From positions 297,559-361,558 of the forward strand of contig NZ_WWFA01000002.1 of the NCBI RefSeq assembly GCF_021698855.1: DNA of 64,000 bases. The letters are read 5' to 3'. Numbering within the stretch: position 1 is the first letter of the stretch; each line of letters begins with the position of its first letter. This DNA comes from Lactobacillus sp. S2-2 (GTDB taxonomy: Bacteria > Bacillota > Bacilli > Lactobacillales > Lactobacillaceae). This document shows positions 27,444 through 36,476 of this stretch, in pieces. A program made the translations under genes and the position numbers. The notes under the pieces are model-generated. The model did no database searches. It was not told where the DNA came from and saw only the letters and a list, made by a program, of their open reading frames with translations.

Positions 27444-28171
27444 TTTTCATCCCTCGCTAATGCAAGATAAATATCATTTAAATCATCACCAAGATCTTTA
27501 TAAAAGTCTTTAATTTCATCAATTGTTCCTTGAATTTGAATTTCACCTTTACTTAACAATATGAACTTATCACAATGCTTTTCTGCAGTATCTAAAACAT
27601 GAGTCGACATTAAGATACTCTTACCTTCTTTTTTCTTTTCATCAATTAATTCCAATAAATCATTAACTGCTAACGGATCTAACCCTAAAAATGGTTCATC
27701 AATAATAAATAACGATGCATCTGTCATAAATGCGCACACAATCATTACCTTTTGTTTCATTCCCTTAGAAAAATTAGAAGGAAACCAATCTAATTTATTA
27801 TCTAGGCGAAACAACTTTAATAAAGAATCTACTTTTTCATCAACATCTTTACCATTTAATTGGTAAACCTTTTTTGTTAACTCTATATGTTCTCTTAATG
27901 TTAATTCTTCATATAAAACTGGTAATTCAGGAATATATGCAATTTGTTGCTTATATTTTTCCATATTATCTTCTAGTTTTGTACCATTTAACTCTATTTC
28001 ACCAGAAAATGGTTTCATCAAACCGATAATATGGTTAATCGTTGTAGATTTACCCGATCCATTTAACCCAATTAATGAAACCAATTCTCCGTCATTAATA
28101 TTAAATGTTTCTTTTTTTATAACAGGTACTGATGAATACCCACCAGTTAAATTATTTACTTTTAAAGTCAT
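27440..28171 (-). CDS. ecsA: ABC transporter ATP-binding subunit EcsA
   Basis: This 243-residue ATPase has Walker A GLNGSGKST, a Q-loop AYIPELPVLYEELTL, a modified signature FSKGMKQKV (in place of LSGGQ) and Walker B LFIIDEPFLGLDP. It is coupled with ecsB and divergent from hit, exactly as in Bacillus and lactobacilli. Confidence 0.93.
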   Translation of the reverse strand: MTLKVNNLTGGYSSVPVIKKETFNINDGELVSLIGLNGSGKSTTINHIIGLMKPFSGEIELNGTKLEDNMEKYKQQIAYIPELPVLYEELTLREHIELTKKVYQLNGKDVDEKVDSLLKLFRLDNKLDWFPSNFSKGMKQKVMIVCAFMTDASLFIIDEPFLGLDPLAVNDLLELIDEKKKEGKSILMSTHVLDTAEKHCDKFILLSKGEIQIQGTIDEIKDFYKDLGDDLNDIYLALARDEK

Positions 28172-28229
28172 TATTAATCACACACATTTCTCTTTTTTTA
28201 AATTCTTATTATATAATAGCATTCATAAA

Positions 28230-28259
28230 TTGAATAATCCAAAACAATGATAGTATAAT
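28230..28259 (+). promoter_or_regulatory. promoter of hit
   Basis: TTGAAT (28230-28235) and TATAAT (28254-28259) are 18 nt apart, followed 26 nt later by the hit start. A GGGAGG ribosome site lies between. Confidence 0.65.
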
Positions 28260-28285
28260 CATATTCATAGATGGGAGGAATTCTA

Positions 28286-28711
28286 ATGAATGATAATTGT
28301 ATATTTTGCAAAATAATAAACGGTGAAATTCCAAGTTATAAGGTTTATGAAGATGAAAAAGTATTAGCTTTTCTTGATATCTCACAAACAACCCCAGGAC
28401 ATACACTGGTTGTTCCAAAAAAACATATAAAAAATATTTTTTCTGCTACTGATTCTGATGCAGCAGATATTTTTTCCAGAATTCCAAAAATTGCAAAAGC
28501 AATAAAAAATTCTAATTCAGATATTCAAGGAATGAATATTCTAAACAACAATGAAGAAATTGCATATCAATCAGTTTTTCATATGCATATTCATTTAGTT
28601 CCAAGATATACTAATAAAGATAAATTTAAAATTGAATTTTCTGATAACTCAAAACAATTTGATGAAGAAAAATTAGCATCCTTAGCAGAATCAATTAGAA
28701 AGGAACTTTAA
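28286..28711 (+). CDS. hit: HIT-family nucleotide hydrolase/transferase
   Basis: HIT proteins hydrolyse dinucleoside polyphosphates or nucleoside phosphoramidates. The 141-residue protein shows CIFCKIINGEIPSYKVYED with a Cys pair near the N-terminus, GHTLVVPKKH, and the histidine triad HMHIHLVPR. The frame allows five earlier codons, but GGGAGG positions the start at 28286. It is the first of two or three plus-strand genes leading to prsA. Confidence 0.93.
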   Translation: MNDNCIFCKIINGEIPSYKVYEDEKVLAFLDISQTTPGHTLVVPKKHIKNIFSATDSDAADIFSRIPKIAKAIKNSNSDIQGMNILNNNEEIAYQSVFHMHIHLVPRYTNKDKFKIEFSDNSKQFDEEKLASLAESIRKEL

Positions 28712-28715
28712 TAAT

Positions 28716-29006
28716 ATGAAAAAAAGTATTTTTTTAGCTGCTAGTATCATCTCAAGTATTGCATTAATTAAAACATTATCTAATAAAAAATCTAAAAATA
28801 TAAATAAAAATCATGGTACTTTCATTTACAAAATAAAAGATATTAATAATCAAAAAAAGAATTTCACTTTAAAATTAAACAATTTTAAAAACGAATTACC
28901 AAAAGTAAATGATGCAATAAATGATATAAATCAGAATGTTAAAATATCTACATTTAAGATAAGTCCAAGACTAAAAAGAATTCAAAATAGACTTGAAAAC
29001 TTATAA
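28716..29006 (+). CDS. small membrane-anchored protein (YhaH/YtxH-like position)
   Basis: This 96-residue protein has one N-terminal hydrophobic segment (SIFLAASIISSIALIKTL) followed by a Lys/Asn-rich, helix-prone tail. The tail has heptad-like spacing of Leu, Val and Ile, suggesting a coiled coil. It begins 4 nt after hit. In Bacillus a YtxH-like gene, yhaH, lies beside hit, so this may be its counterpart; sequence similarity by eye is weak. The role is unknown. Confidence 0.65.
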   Translation: MKKSIFLAASIISSIALIKTLSNKKSKNINKNHGTFIYKIKDINNQKKNFTLKLNNFKNELPKVNDAINDINQNVKISTFKISPRLKRIQNRLENL

Positions 29007-29164
29007 ATTTTATTAATTTAGTGAAGATTTTATTAAATAAACTATGTTTAACTATATAATCGGTTTTGATTAATTTTTTTTATGTTATAGTAATCTTTGT
29101 AAGGCTAATAATTTTTGGATTACATAAATTCAATTAAATATAAAGATAGGATGTGTAAATTTTT

Positions 29165-30031
29165 ATGAGTAAGAAATGGTTAGTCGGTATTGCCGGCTTA
29201 ATGCTTTCCGTAACTTTAGTTGCTTGTGGTGGTAAATCAGTTGCAACTACAAATGGTGGAAAAATAACTCAAGATGAGTATTACAGTAGTATGAAAGAAA
29301 CTAGTCAAGGTAAACAAACATTGCAACAAATGATCTTGAACAAAGTTCTTGAAAAACAATATGGTGATAAAGTTGAAAGTTCAGAAGTTAACGCTCAATT
29401 GAACAAATACAAATCACAATATGGTTCACAATTTAAGACAGTTCTTCAATCACAAGGTATGACTGAAAAATCTCTTAAAGAACAATTAAGATCTAACTTA
29501 TTATTAAAACAAGCTGTAATTGCAAATACTGACTTTTCTGATAAAGAATTGAAAAAACAATTTAAAGACTATCAACCAAAAGTTACTGTTAACCAAATTA
29601 CAACTTCAAGCAAAGACAAAGCTGAAAAAGTTATCAAAGAATTAGATAACGGTAAGAAATTTACTGATTTAGCTAAGAAATATTCAACTGATTCATCTAC
29701 TAAGAACAAAGGTGGACGTATTGACAAATTTGATAATACTAATTCATCATTAGATAGCAAATTTAAATCTGCTGCCTTTAAACTTAAGAACGGTGAATAC
29801 ACCAAGAAACCTGTTAAGACTCAATCTGGTTACCAAGTAATTCAAATGGTAAACCATCCTGATAAAGGAAACTACAAACAACACACTAATGAACTTAAAG
29901 AACAAATGGCTGATTCAAAAATGAATGATAGCAGTTCTCTACAAAAAGTAGTTAAAAAAGTTCTTAAAAAAGGTGACGTTGACATCCAAGATAATGATCT
30001 AAAGAATGTTTTAGCTGATTACCTTAAATAA
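29165..30031 (+). CDS. prsA: foldase lipoprotein PrsA (parvulin-type PPIase)
   Basis: PrsA helps secreted proteins fold outside the membrane. The 288-residue precursor has a lipoprotein signal ending LVACG, so Cys21 should be lipidated. A SurA-like N-terminal helical part is followed by a parvulin domain (about 130-225: [19 protein letters not shown], then [10 protein letters not shown] and GYQVIQM). Lys-rich helices end the protein. Monocistronic or with the two small genes upstream; a strong terminator follows. Confidence 0.96.
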   Translation: MSKKWLVGIAGLMLSVTLVACGGKSVATTNGGKITQDEYYSSMKETSQGKQTLQQMILNKVLEKQYGDKVESSEVNAQLNKYKSQYGSQFKTVLQSQGMTEKSLKEQLRSNLLLKQAVIANTDFSDKELKKQFKDYQPKVTVNQITTSSKDKAEKVIKELDNGKKFTDLAKKYSTDSSTKNKGGRIDKFDNTNSSLDSKFKSAAFKLKNGEYTKKPVKTQSGYQVIQMVNHPDKGNYKQHTNELKEQMADSKMNDSSSLQKVVKKVLKKGDVDIQDNDLKNVLADYLK

Positions 30032-30036
30032 TAAAT

Positions 30037-30066
30037 AAAAAAGACTGACAAATGTCAGTCTTTTTT
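30037..30066. terminator. bidirectional terminator between prsA and yhaN
   Basis: A 14-bp stem (30037-30050 with 30053-30066) has A-tract and T-tract ends, so it can terminate prsA (plus) and yhaN (minus). Confidence 0.93.
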
Positions 30067-30073
30067 ATTTGCA

Positions 30074-32533
30074 TTAGTCTAACTTTAAAATGTGATAATC
30101 ATTATATTTTAAGACTTGGTCATTAGCTGTAAAGTATAAAACTTGAGTACTTTCACTAATTTCTTTTAAAACTTTAAATGCATTTTTGGTTCTAAGACTA
30201 TCAAAGTCAACAAACCCATCATCAATAATTAAAGGCATTGGATAATCATCACTAAAAGCAAGTGTTAAAGAAAAAACTAACGATAAATATAACTGTATCA
30301 TTGTTCCCTTAGATAATTCTTGAACATCAAAGGTATTCTTATCACTATCTACCACTTTTAATTTAGTTTTTTGATAAGTTATTTTAACATACTTATGATT
30401 TGTTAAATATGAAAAATATTTTTCAGCATTTGCTTGTACCATTGGTATTCTACCCTTAGTAGCATTAAATAAAGCTTTATTAATCCAATCACTACTTAAT
30501 TTATAAACCAACCATTTCTTGATTGTTTCTTTTATTTCATCTTCTTGGTTAACTATTTTTTGTTTAATTTCACTATATAATCCATTTTTAACAATATTAG
30601 AAATGGTTGCATTATCATTAGCATATTTAGAATTTAAAGTACTTATTTCATTTTCCAAATCATTTAGATTTGAATTCTTTTGATTAATATTTTCTTTTAA
30701 TTTGTCTTTTGATTCATAATTAGAAAATCGATTGATTTGATCTGGATTGAATAATTTTTGCAATTCAGATTTTTTCTGTAATTTATCCTTAATATTCTCC
30801 TGCTCATGATATCTTTTGATAAATTCATCAAAAGATTTAATTTCTCTAACATCATAAAATTGATTAATTTTTTGAATAATATTTTTTTGGTCAATATATA
30901 ATGTATTTAACATTTCATTATAATTATCTAACTTTACTTTTTTATTAGTAATACTCTTATCAATATCTTTCATAGAATCAATAAAGCTTTTAATATTAGT
31001 TAAATTGTGACTAACATCTGAATTAAAATCAATATAATCCTTAGCAAAATTCCATTGATTTACATACATATTAATTTCATCTAATGTATTTTTTATTTGA
31101 TCATTATTTTTTTGTTCCTGTAATTTTAAATCATTTAATTGATTTAATTTATTCTGAAGTTCAACCCATCGATAAATTGAAAAATCAGACATATTATATT
31201 CAAGTCCTATTTTATTCAATTCTTGTTTACTATTATTTTTAGAATTAAAAAAGAAATATCCACTTATACCACAGACAATCAATGTAATTACACTTAAAAA
31301 ATTAAAAACATTTGAAAAAATCATAAATCCACTGATAAAAATAAAAATTGAAATAATGAATAAAGAAACCGGAAAAATATTCTTTTTATTTTTTCCTTCA
31401 TCATCAACCTCTTTTAATAAATTAATTAAATAATCTAAATTTTCATTATTCATTAATTTAATATCACTATTTTCAACTTCATTTAAATCATCTATTTTTT
31501 CTTGGATTTGTTTTTGTTTATCATAGTCATTTTTTATTTGATTATTTTTATAATTTATTTCATTATTCTGATTACTTAATGATTCAATTTTATTATCATT
31601 CTCAGCATAAAATGATAATAATTCATTACTATTATTTTCATTTTTTAATTCAATGATTTGATCATTAAGGTCTTTAATCTGATTATCAATTTGTCTCTTT
31701 TGTTCAACAAGTTTAGTTATTGAATCATAATCATTGGAATTAAAATTATCTTTCAATTCCAATTTTTGTTGATTTAAATCCATTAACTTTTGATAATTTT
31801 CCCACTGATTTACATCATTATTCATTGGTAATAAATCATTTTTTATCTTTTTAATTTGATTTTGAAGTTCATCAATTTTCTTTTTATACTCCCTAACGTT
31901 ATCTTTTAAGTCAAGATACTCAGAGTAATCTTTTTCAGTTTCTTTTAACTTAAGTTTTAATTGATCTAATTCGTTAAATAAAGGATGTAATTCATCTTTT
32001 TTACCAGTTGGTTTATAAATATCTTTTGCAGTACTTTCAAATTGATCATTTAATTTTAACCAATCATTAATACCTACAACTCCAATTTTTTGAATTCTTT
32101 GTATAAGTTCTCTTTCACTCATCTTTTTGATTTCATTTAAATTTAGATCACCAAAATAAAACAAACTATCAAAATTTTGTCTATTTATTGGACCTAATAT
32201 TTGTTTCAAAAAATCTTCGTCTAATTCTTCTGATGATTCAGATTTAATAATTTTAACATTACCACCATTTGATCCATATATTCGTTCGATTATGTAATCT
32301 TCATCATTAAAACTAACTAATAATTGACCTCCATATCGATCTCCACTTTTAGGCTGATAATGTCCGTCATTACTTCGATTATCTAAAAAACCAAATAAAA
32401 TACTTTTAATGAAACTAATAATTGTTGATTTACCTGATTCATTTAATCCATAAATAATTTGCAATTGATTAAAATCATATTTTTTATTAACTAACTTGCC
32501 ATAACCAAAAATATTAAGTTGATTAATTTTCAT
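30074..32533 (-). CDS. yhaN: YhaN, SbcC/Rad50-like ATPase with a membrane hairpin
   Basis: This SMC/Rad50-type ATPase of 819 residues pairs with the nuclease YhaO. The N-terminal half-site has Walker A GLNESGKST at 29-37. A long Lys/Glu/Asn coiled coil runs from about 180 to 690. The C-terminal half-site has signature ELSKGTMIQLYLSL and Walker B PLIIDDGFVDFD. Two hydrophobic helices interrupt the coiled coil at about 387-430, suggesting the arm is anchored in the membrane. It overlaps yhaO by 11 nt. The yhaM gene expected next to it is not here. Confidence 0.88.
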   Translation of the reverse strand: MKINQLNIFGYGKLVNKKYDFNQLQIIYGLNESGKSTIISFIKSILFGFLDNRSNDGHYQPKSGDRYGGQLLVSFNDEDYIIERIYGSNGGNVKIIKSESSEELDEDFLKQILGPINRQNFDSLFYFGDLNLNEIKKMSERELIQRIQKIGVVGINDWLKLNDQFESTAKDIYKPTGKKDELHPLFNELDQLKLKLKETEKDYSEYLDLKDNVREYKKKIDELQNQIKKIKNDLLPMNNDVNQWENYQKLMDLNQQKLELKDNFNSNDYDSITKLVEQKRQIDNQIKDLNDQIIELKNENNSNELLSFYAENDNKIESLSNQNNEINYKNNQIKNDYDKQKQIQEKIDDLNEVENSDIKLMNNENLDYLINLLKEVDDEGKNKKNIFPVSLFIISIFIFISGFMIFSNVFNFLSVITLIVCGISGYFFFNSKNNSKQELNKIGLEYNMSDFSIYRWVELQNKLNQLNDLKLQEQKNNDQIKNTLDEINMYVNQWNFAKDYIDFNSDVSHNLTNIKSFIDSMKDIDKSITNKKVKLDNYNEMLNTLYIDQKNIIQKINQFYDVREIKSFDEFIKRYHEQENIKDKLQKKSELQKLFNPDQINRFSNYESKDKLKENINQKNSNLNDLENEISTLNSKYANDNATISNIVKNGLYSEIKQKIVNQEDEIKETIKKWLVYKLSSDWINKALFNATKGRIPMVQANAEKYFSYLTNHKYVKITYQKTKLKVVDSDKNTFDVQELSKGTMIQLYLSLVFSLTLAFSDDYPMPLIIDDGFVDFDSLRTKNAFKVLKEISESTQVLYFTANDQVLKYNDYHILKLD

Positions 32534-33755
32534 CAGAATCTTTACCTTTCTTTGTATAATTAGAAACTAATCCTTCACCTTCATTTTTAATTTCTTCAAT
32601 TGTTTCTGGATTATTTAAATAGTCATAAATAAATTGATTATAAATTAACTTATTAGTTAAATTTTTAACATTATCAAATGTAAATATTTCATCCTTAGTT
32701 TCTTGCCAAAATTCATCATCTAAATCATTTATTTCTAATTTATCTTCCATCACAAAATTTAAAGAATAAATCCAAAAATTTAATTGTTCATAATTGTCTT
32801 GTAATTTACTTTGTAGCATAGCTAATAATGTGCCATCAATCCAACTCTCACTTAATTCACTTAAATATTCATTCATTCCTACTACTTTTAAATCAATTAA
32901 ATTCATTTGTTTAAAGTCATTACTTCTCATTTCTTTTAATACAAATTCAATAAAATCATTAATTTCATATTTATCATTAACATTTAAACTAGCTTTATTC
33001 CATAAAATTGGTGCAGTATTAAAAAATTTACTATTTAATGAATCTTTATCATTATTAATTAGTAAGTATCCCTTTTCTCCAGATTCATTTTTATGTCTTC
33101 CTTGAATATTACCTGGATAATTAATTAAGGGTTTTGTTGATAATGTTTCTCTTTTATGAATATGTCCTAATGCCCAATAATCGTAATTTTTTTCTTTCAT
33201 TTCATAAATAGAAAAAGGAGCATAGTTACCTTTACCTGATTCTTCAATTGATCCATGCACCATTCCTATATGAAATCCATCTCGAGATTCGTTAATTGGA
33301 AAATCTTTTACTAAATCATCATTAATCCATCTATTTGTATAACTAAAACTAGTTACGTAAACTTTTTCATTTGTTTTTAATGTAATTTCTTTAGTTGATA
33401 TTTCATCATCAAAGTAAATAACGTTATCTGGAAAACCATAATCTTTTATATCACCAGTTTGATAATCATGATTTCCAAAATTAATAAAAACATAAATATC
33501 ATGCTTTTTTAACTCATTCATTTTATTAATTAAAAAATCAATAACTTTAGGCGTTTGGTTTTCACTATCAAATAAATCCCCTGCTATTAATAAAAAATCC
33601 ACTTCCATTTGAATTGCATCATTTACAATTCTAGTAAAAGAATCAAAAGGAGCCTTATAAATTAATTGCCATAGACTATTTGGTGTTAATTGATTATTTT
33701 TTAATCCTTCAAAAGGACTATCTAAATGCAAATCTGCTGTATGAATAAATTTCAT
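32523..33755 (-). CDS. yhaO: YhaO, SbcD/Mre11-like DNA nuclease
   Basis: This calcineurin-type metallophosphoesterase has 410 residues. The metal motifs are in order: FIHTADLHLDSPF (Asp8, His10), IAGDLFDSEN, NFGNHDY and GHIHKRE. It should form the nuclease half of an SbcCD-like repair complex with YhaN. The Mre11-type capping and ATPase-binding region follows after about 270. Confidence 0.9.
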   Translation of the reverse strand: MKFIHTADLHLDSPFEGLKNNQLTPNSLWQLIYKAPFDSFTRIVNDAIQMEVDFLLIAGDLFDSENQTPKVIDFLINKMNELKKHDIYVFINFGNHDYQTGDIKDYGFPDNVIYFDDEISTKEITLKTNEKVYVTSFSYTNRWINDDLVKDFPINESRDGFHIGMVHGSIEESGKGNYAPFSIYEMKEKNYDYWALGHIHKRETLSTKPLINYPGNIQGRHKNESGEKGYLLINNDKDSLNSKFFNTAPILWNKASLNVNDKYEINDFIEFVLKEMRSNDFKQMNLIDLKVVGMNEYLSELSESWIDGTLLAMLQSKLQDNYEQLNFWIYSLNFVMEDKLEINDLDDEFWQETKDEIFTFDNVKNLTNKLIYNQFIYDYLNNPETIEEIKNEGEGLVSNYTKKGKDSDEN

Positions 33756-33774
33756 TTTTATCCTTCTTTCTACG

Positions 33775-33816
33775 AAAAAAACGCTGGAAACTACGAACAG
33801 TTACCAACGTTTTTAT
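33775..33816 (-). terminator. terminator after yheA
   Basis: A 12-bp stem with one mismatch and one wobble pair (AACG...AAC against GTTT...CGTT) is followed by a seven-base U-tract. It lies 12 nt after the yheA stop. Confidence 0.82.
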
Positions 33817-33827
33817 AAAATTTGTAA

Positions 33828-34172
33828 TTAGCTATTATACAAATCTCTTAGAGGTTGTGTAATTAACATATTAGCATCATCAATCATTTGACCCATAGCT
33901 TTTTCTGATTCCATTAAATTCTTAATAGTATCAAAACTATTCATTTTAGTAGCTAACTCTTGAGCACCCTTCATATCTTCTTCAGAAACTTGTTGTCCTG
34001 ACATTTGTTTTTGTCTTAATTCATCTTGATTTTGTTGAAAACTTCTAAAAACTTCATATGCATCATTATCTTCGTGTAATGCATTGTATTTTTCAGATAA
34101 ATCTTTAAATGCATCAGTATCCTTAATTACATCTTGTAAATTTTGAGCAGCTTCATTAACTTTTTCAGTCAT
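33828..34172 (-). CDS. yheA: YlbF/YmcA-family protein YheA
   Basis: This 114-residue all-helical acidic protein of the YlbF/YmcA family has the typical AQNLQDVIKDTDAFKDLSEKY start and the FDTIKNLMESEKAMGQMIDD end. Relatives YlbF and YmcA, with YaaT, modulate RNase Y in Bacillus; YheA's own role is not known. Its terminator separates it from yhaO. Confidence 0.88.
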   Translation of the reverse strand: MTEKVNEAAQNLQDVIKDTDAFKDLSEKYNALHEDNDAYEVFRSFQQNQDELRQKQMSGQQVSEEDMKGAQELATKMNSFDTIKNLMESEKAMGQMIDDANMLITQPLRDLYNS

Positions 34173-34247
34173 AAAAGACTACCTCCTTAGATAATTTTAT
34201 TAACATTAACATTCTATCATAATGAATTTTTATTGTCTTTAAAATAT

Positions 34248-36356
34248 TTATTTTAAAAATTTGCCCAGATATTTGCTTGCCTTATTACCAATATCACTAG
34301 CACCTTTTTCAAAATTATCTTTAAATTCATTAGTTTTCTTTGAAAAATTACTAAACCAAGAATTTCCTTTTTGATTACTGCTATTTCCTTTATTCTTATC
34401 ATCAATAATACTTTGCGAATTCTTAGTGTTGAAATTAGAATTCTTAGTATAAGGTAAAATTTGTTCCATTTGATTTTTGAATAATGGTCCTAAACCAGTA
34501 CCAGAAAGATTTTCTAAATGATGATTAGATTTTGAATTATCGAATCCTTCCCAGGTTGCAACAACAACATCTGGTGTGTATCCTACCATCCATTTATCTT
34601 TAGTTGCATCATTATCAGAACTACTATCAGCTTCTGTACTACCAGTTTTACCAGCAATTGAATATCCATATGGTTTAGCAGATGCTCCAGTACCATTATC
34701 AAACACTTCTAGCATCATACTTGTCATCTGTTTTGCCACACTTGATGACATTATCTTCTTTTTATTTTGCTTATTATCAGTATCAACAATTGTCTTACCA
34801 GAGGAGTCTACAATTTTTCTAATATAGAAAGGCTTAGAATAATATCCGTTATTAGCAAAAGCTCCATAAGCTGCTGCTATTTGTTGAGGAGAAGCTCCAC
34901 CAGATAATCCACCTAATGCTAATGATAAGTTTTTATCTTTTGAAGTTACAGGAATTCCAAACTTTTTAACGGATTGATATCCTTGTTCAATTCCAATTTT
35001 ATTTAATAACCAAACAGCTGGAACATTCATACTTTGTGCCAATGCTTGATACATTGGAACTTGATTTGAATAAACATTATTATAATTTTTAGGTGTGTAA
35101 TTATTAGTTCCATACGATTTTTTTGTATTCGATAACTTAGAATCAAAGAAGTATCCATTTTCTAATGCAGGAGTATAAACAGCTAAAGGCTTCATCGTTG
35201 AACCAGGTTGTCTTTTAATTTGCGTAGCACGATTATATCCTCTAAAAACTGTATTACCTCTTCCACCAACAACTGCAGATACACCTCCATTTTTGGGATT
35301 CATTGCAATTGAAGCGGCTTGCACTTTAGTTCCATCACTAGCATTTTGAGGAAATAAACTTGAATTTTTAAAATTATTTTGAAAACTGCTTTGTTGATTT
35401 TGATCTAAGTTAGTATATATTTTATAACCATGATTCATAATTTCTGTTTCTGTTAATCCATACTTATCGATTGCTTCATCAATAACTGCGTCAAAATAAT
35501 AAGGATAATGATATCCATCTTTATATTCAAATGTATCTCTAACATTTAAAGATCTATTTTTATATGCATCAGCTTGTTTTTGACTTATTTGTTTGTTATC
35601 CGCCATTGCTTGTAAAACAACATTTCTTCTGTTCTTAGAAGCTTTAGGATGATCAATTGGATTATTACTTGGTGAAGATAACATTCCTGCAATTACTGCA
35701 GATTCATCAACAGTTAATTGTTTTGCTGATTTACCAAAGTATTTTTTAGAAGCATCTTGTACTCCATAAACTCCATTACCAAAATATGCATTATTCATAT
35801 ACATCGTCAAAATTTGCTTTTTACTATAGATATTTTCAATTTGAATTGCTAAAAAAAGCTCTTTTAATTTTCTAGAAATAGTTTGCTCTTGGGATAAATA
35901 AGCATTTTTTGCTAATTGTTGAGAAAGTGTACTACCACCACTACTAATTCCATTTTGTCTCGTTATCTTGTTTTTTAAGAAAAGAAAAACGGCTCTTCCA
36001 TATCCTTTAATTGAAAATCCATGCTCACGATAGAAATTCCTATCTTCTGTAGAAATAATTGCTTTTGGTAAATTGCGAGAAATTTTATCAAAAGAAACAT
36101 AGGTACCTTTTTGTGCATATAAACTACCAGCCTTGTCATTATCTTTATCATAAACTACTGTTGTTTGTGATAAATTTGATTGTAATTCATCAACATTGGA
36201 AGTTTTTGCAAGAAAAGTTAAATAAATACATCCAATTAAAAAAACTGTAAGTAATGCAGCAATCATTAATCTTATAATTTGATACCTATGAATAAATTTG
36301 AAAAAATTTGTTTTAAAATTCTTAATTATCAATTTTATATTCTCTTTATTCATCAA
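34248..36356 (-). CDS. pbp1A: class A penicillin-binding protein PBP1A
   Basis: This bifunctional peptidoglycan synthase has 702 residues. A cytoplasmic tail and one membrane anchor (about 28-50) come first. The GT51 glycosyltransferase follows, with catalytic Glu104 in STEDRNFYREHG and the motifs GGSTLSQQLAKN, RKLKELFLA and NNAYFGNGVYG. The transpeptidase has SxxK at 386-389 (STMK), SxN at 442-444 (SMN) and KTG at 570-572. The C-terminal 90 residues are Asn/Lys/Ser-rich low-complexity sequence. Confidence 0.96.
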   Translation of the reverse strand: MMNKENIKLIIKNFKTNFFKFIHRYQIIRLMIAALLTVFLIGCIYLTFLAKTSNVDELQSNLSQTTVVYDKDNDKAGSLYAQKGTYVSFDKISRNLPKAIISTEDRNFYREHGFSIKGYGRAVFLFLKNKITRQNGISSGGSTLSQQLAKNAYLSQEQTISRKLKELFLAIQIENIYSKKQILTMYMNNAYFGNGVYGVQDASKKYFGKSAKQLTVDESAVIAGMLSSPSNNPIDHPKASKNRRNVVLQAMADNKQISQKQADAYKNRSLNVRDTFEYKDGYHYPYYFDAVIDEAIDKYGLTETEIMNHGYKIYTNLDQNQQSSFQNNFKNSSLFPQNASDGTKVQAASIAMNPKNGGVSAVVGGRGNTVFRGYNRATQIKRQPGSTMKPLAVYTPALENGYFFDSKLSNTKKSYGTNNYTPKNYNNVYSNQVPMYQALAQSMNVPAVWLLNKIGIEQGYQSVKKFGIPVTSKDKNLSLALGGLSGGASPQQIAAAYGAFANNGYYSKPFYIRKIVDSSGKTIVDTDNKQNKKKIMSSSVAKQMTSMMLEVFDNGTGASAKPYGYSIAGKTGSTEADSSSDNDATKDKWMVGYTPDVVVATWEGFDNSKSNHHLENLSGTGLGPLFKNQMEQILPYTKNSNFNTKNSQSIIDDKNKGNSSNQKGNSWFSNFSKKTNEFKDNFEKGASDIGNKASKYLGKFLK

Positions 36357-36442
36357 ATACTCTCCTTACTGATTAAAATAATTGTATCATAAAGATAACT
36401 ATTACTTTTAATTTTAAGTTTTCTTTAATGATTAATTAAAAT

Positions 36443-36472
36443 AAAAAAGCAAAATATCAAATGATATTTTGC
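36443..36472 (-). terminator. terminator after argS
   Basis: An 11-bp perfect stem (36449-36459 with 36462-36472) has a six-base U-tract, 4 nt after the argS stop. Confidence 0.9.
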
Positions 36473-36476
36473 ACTT

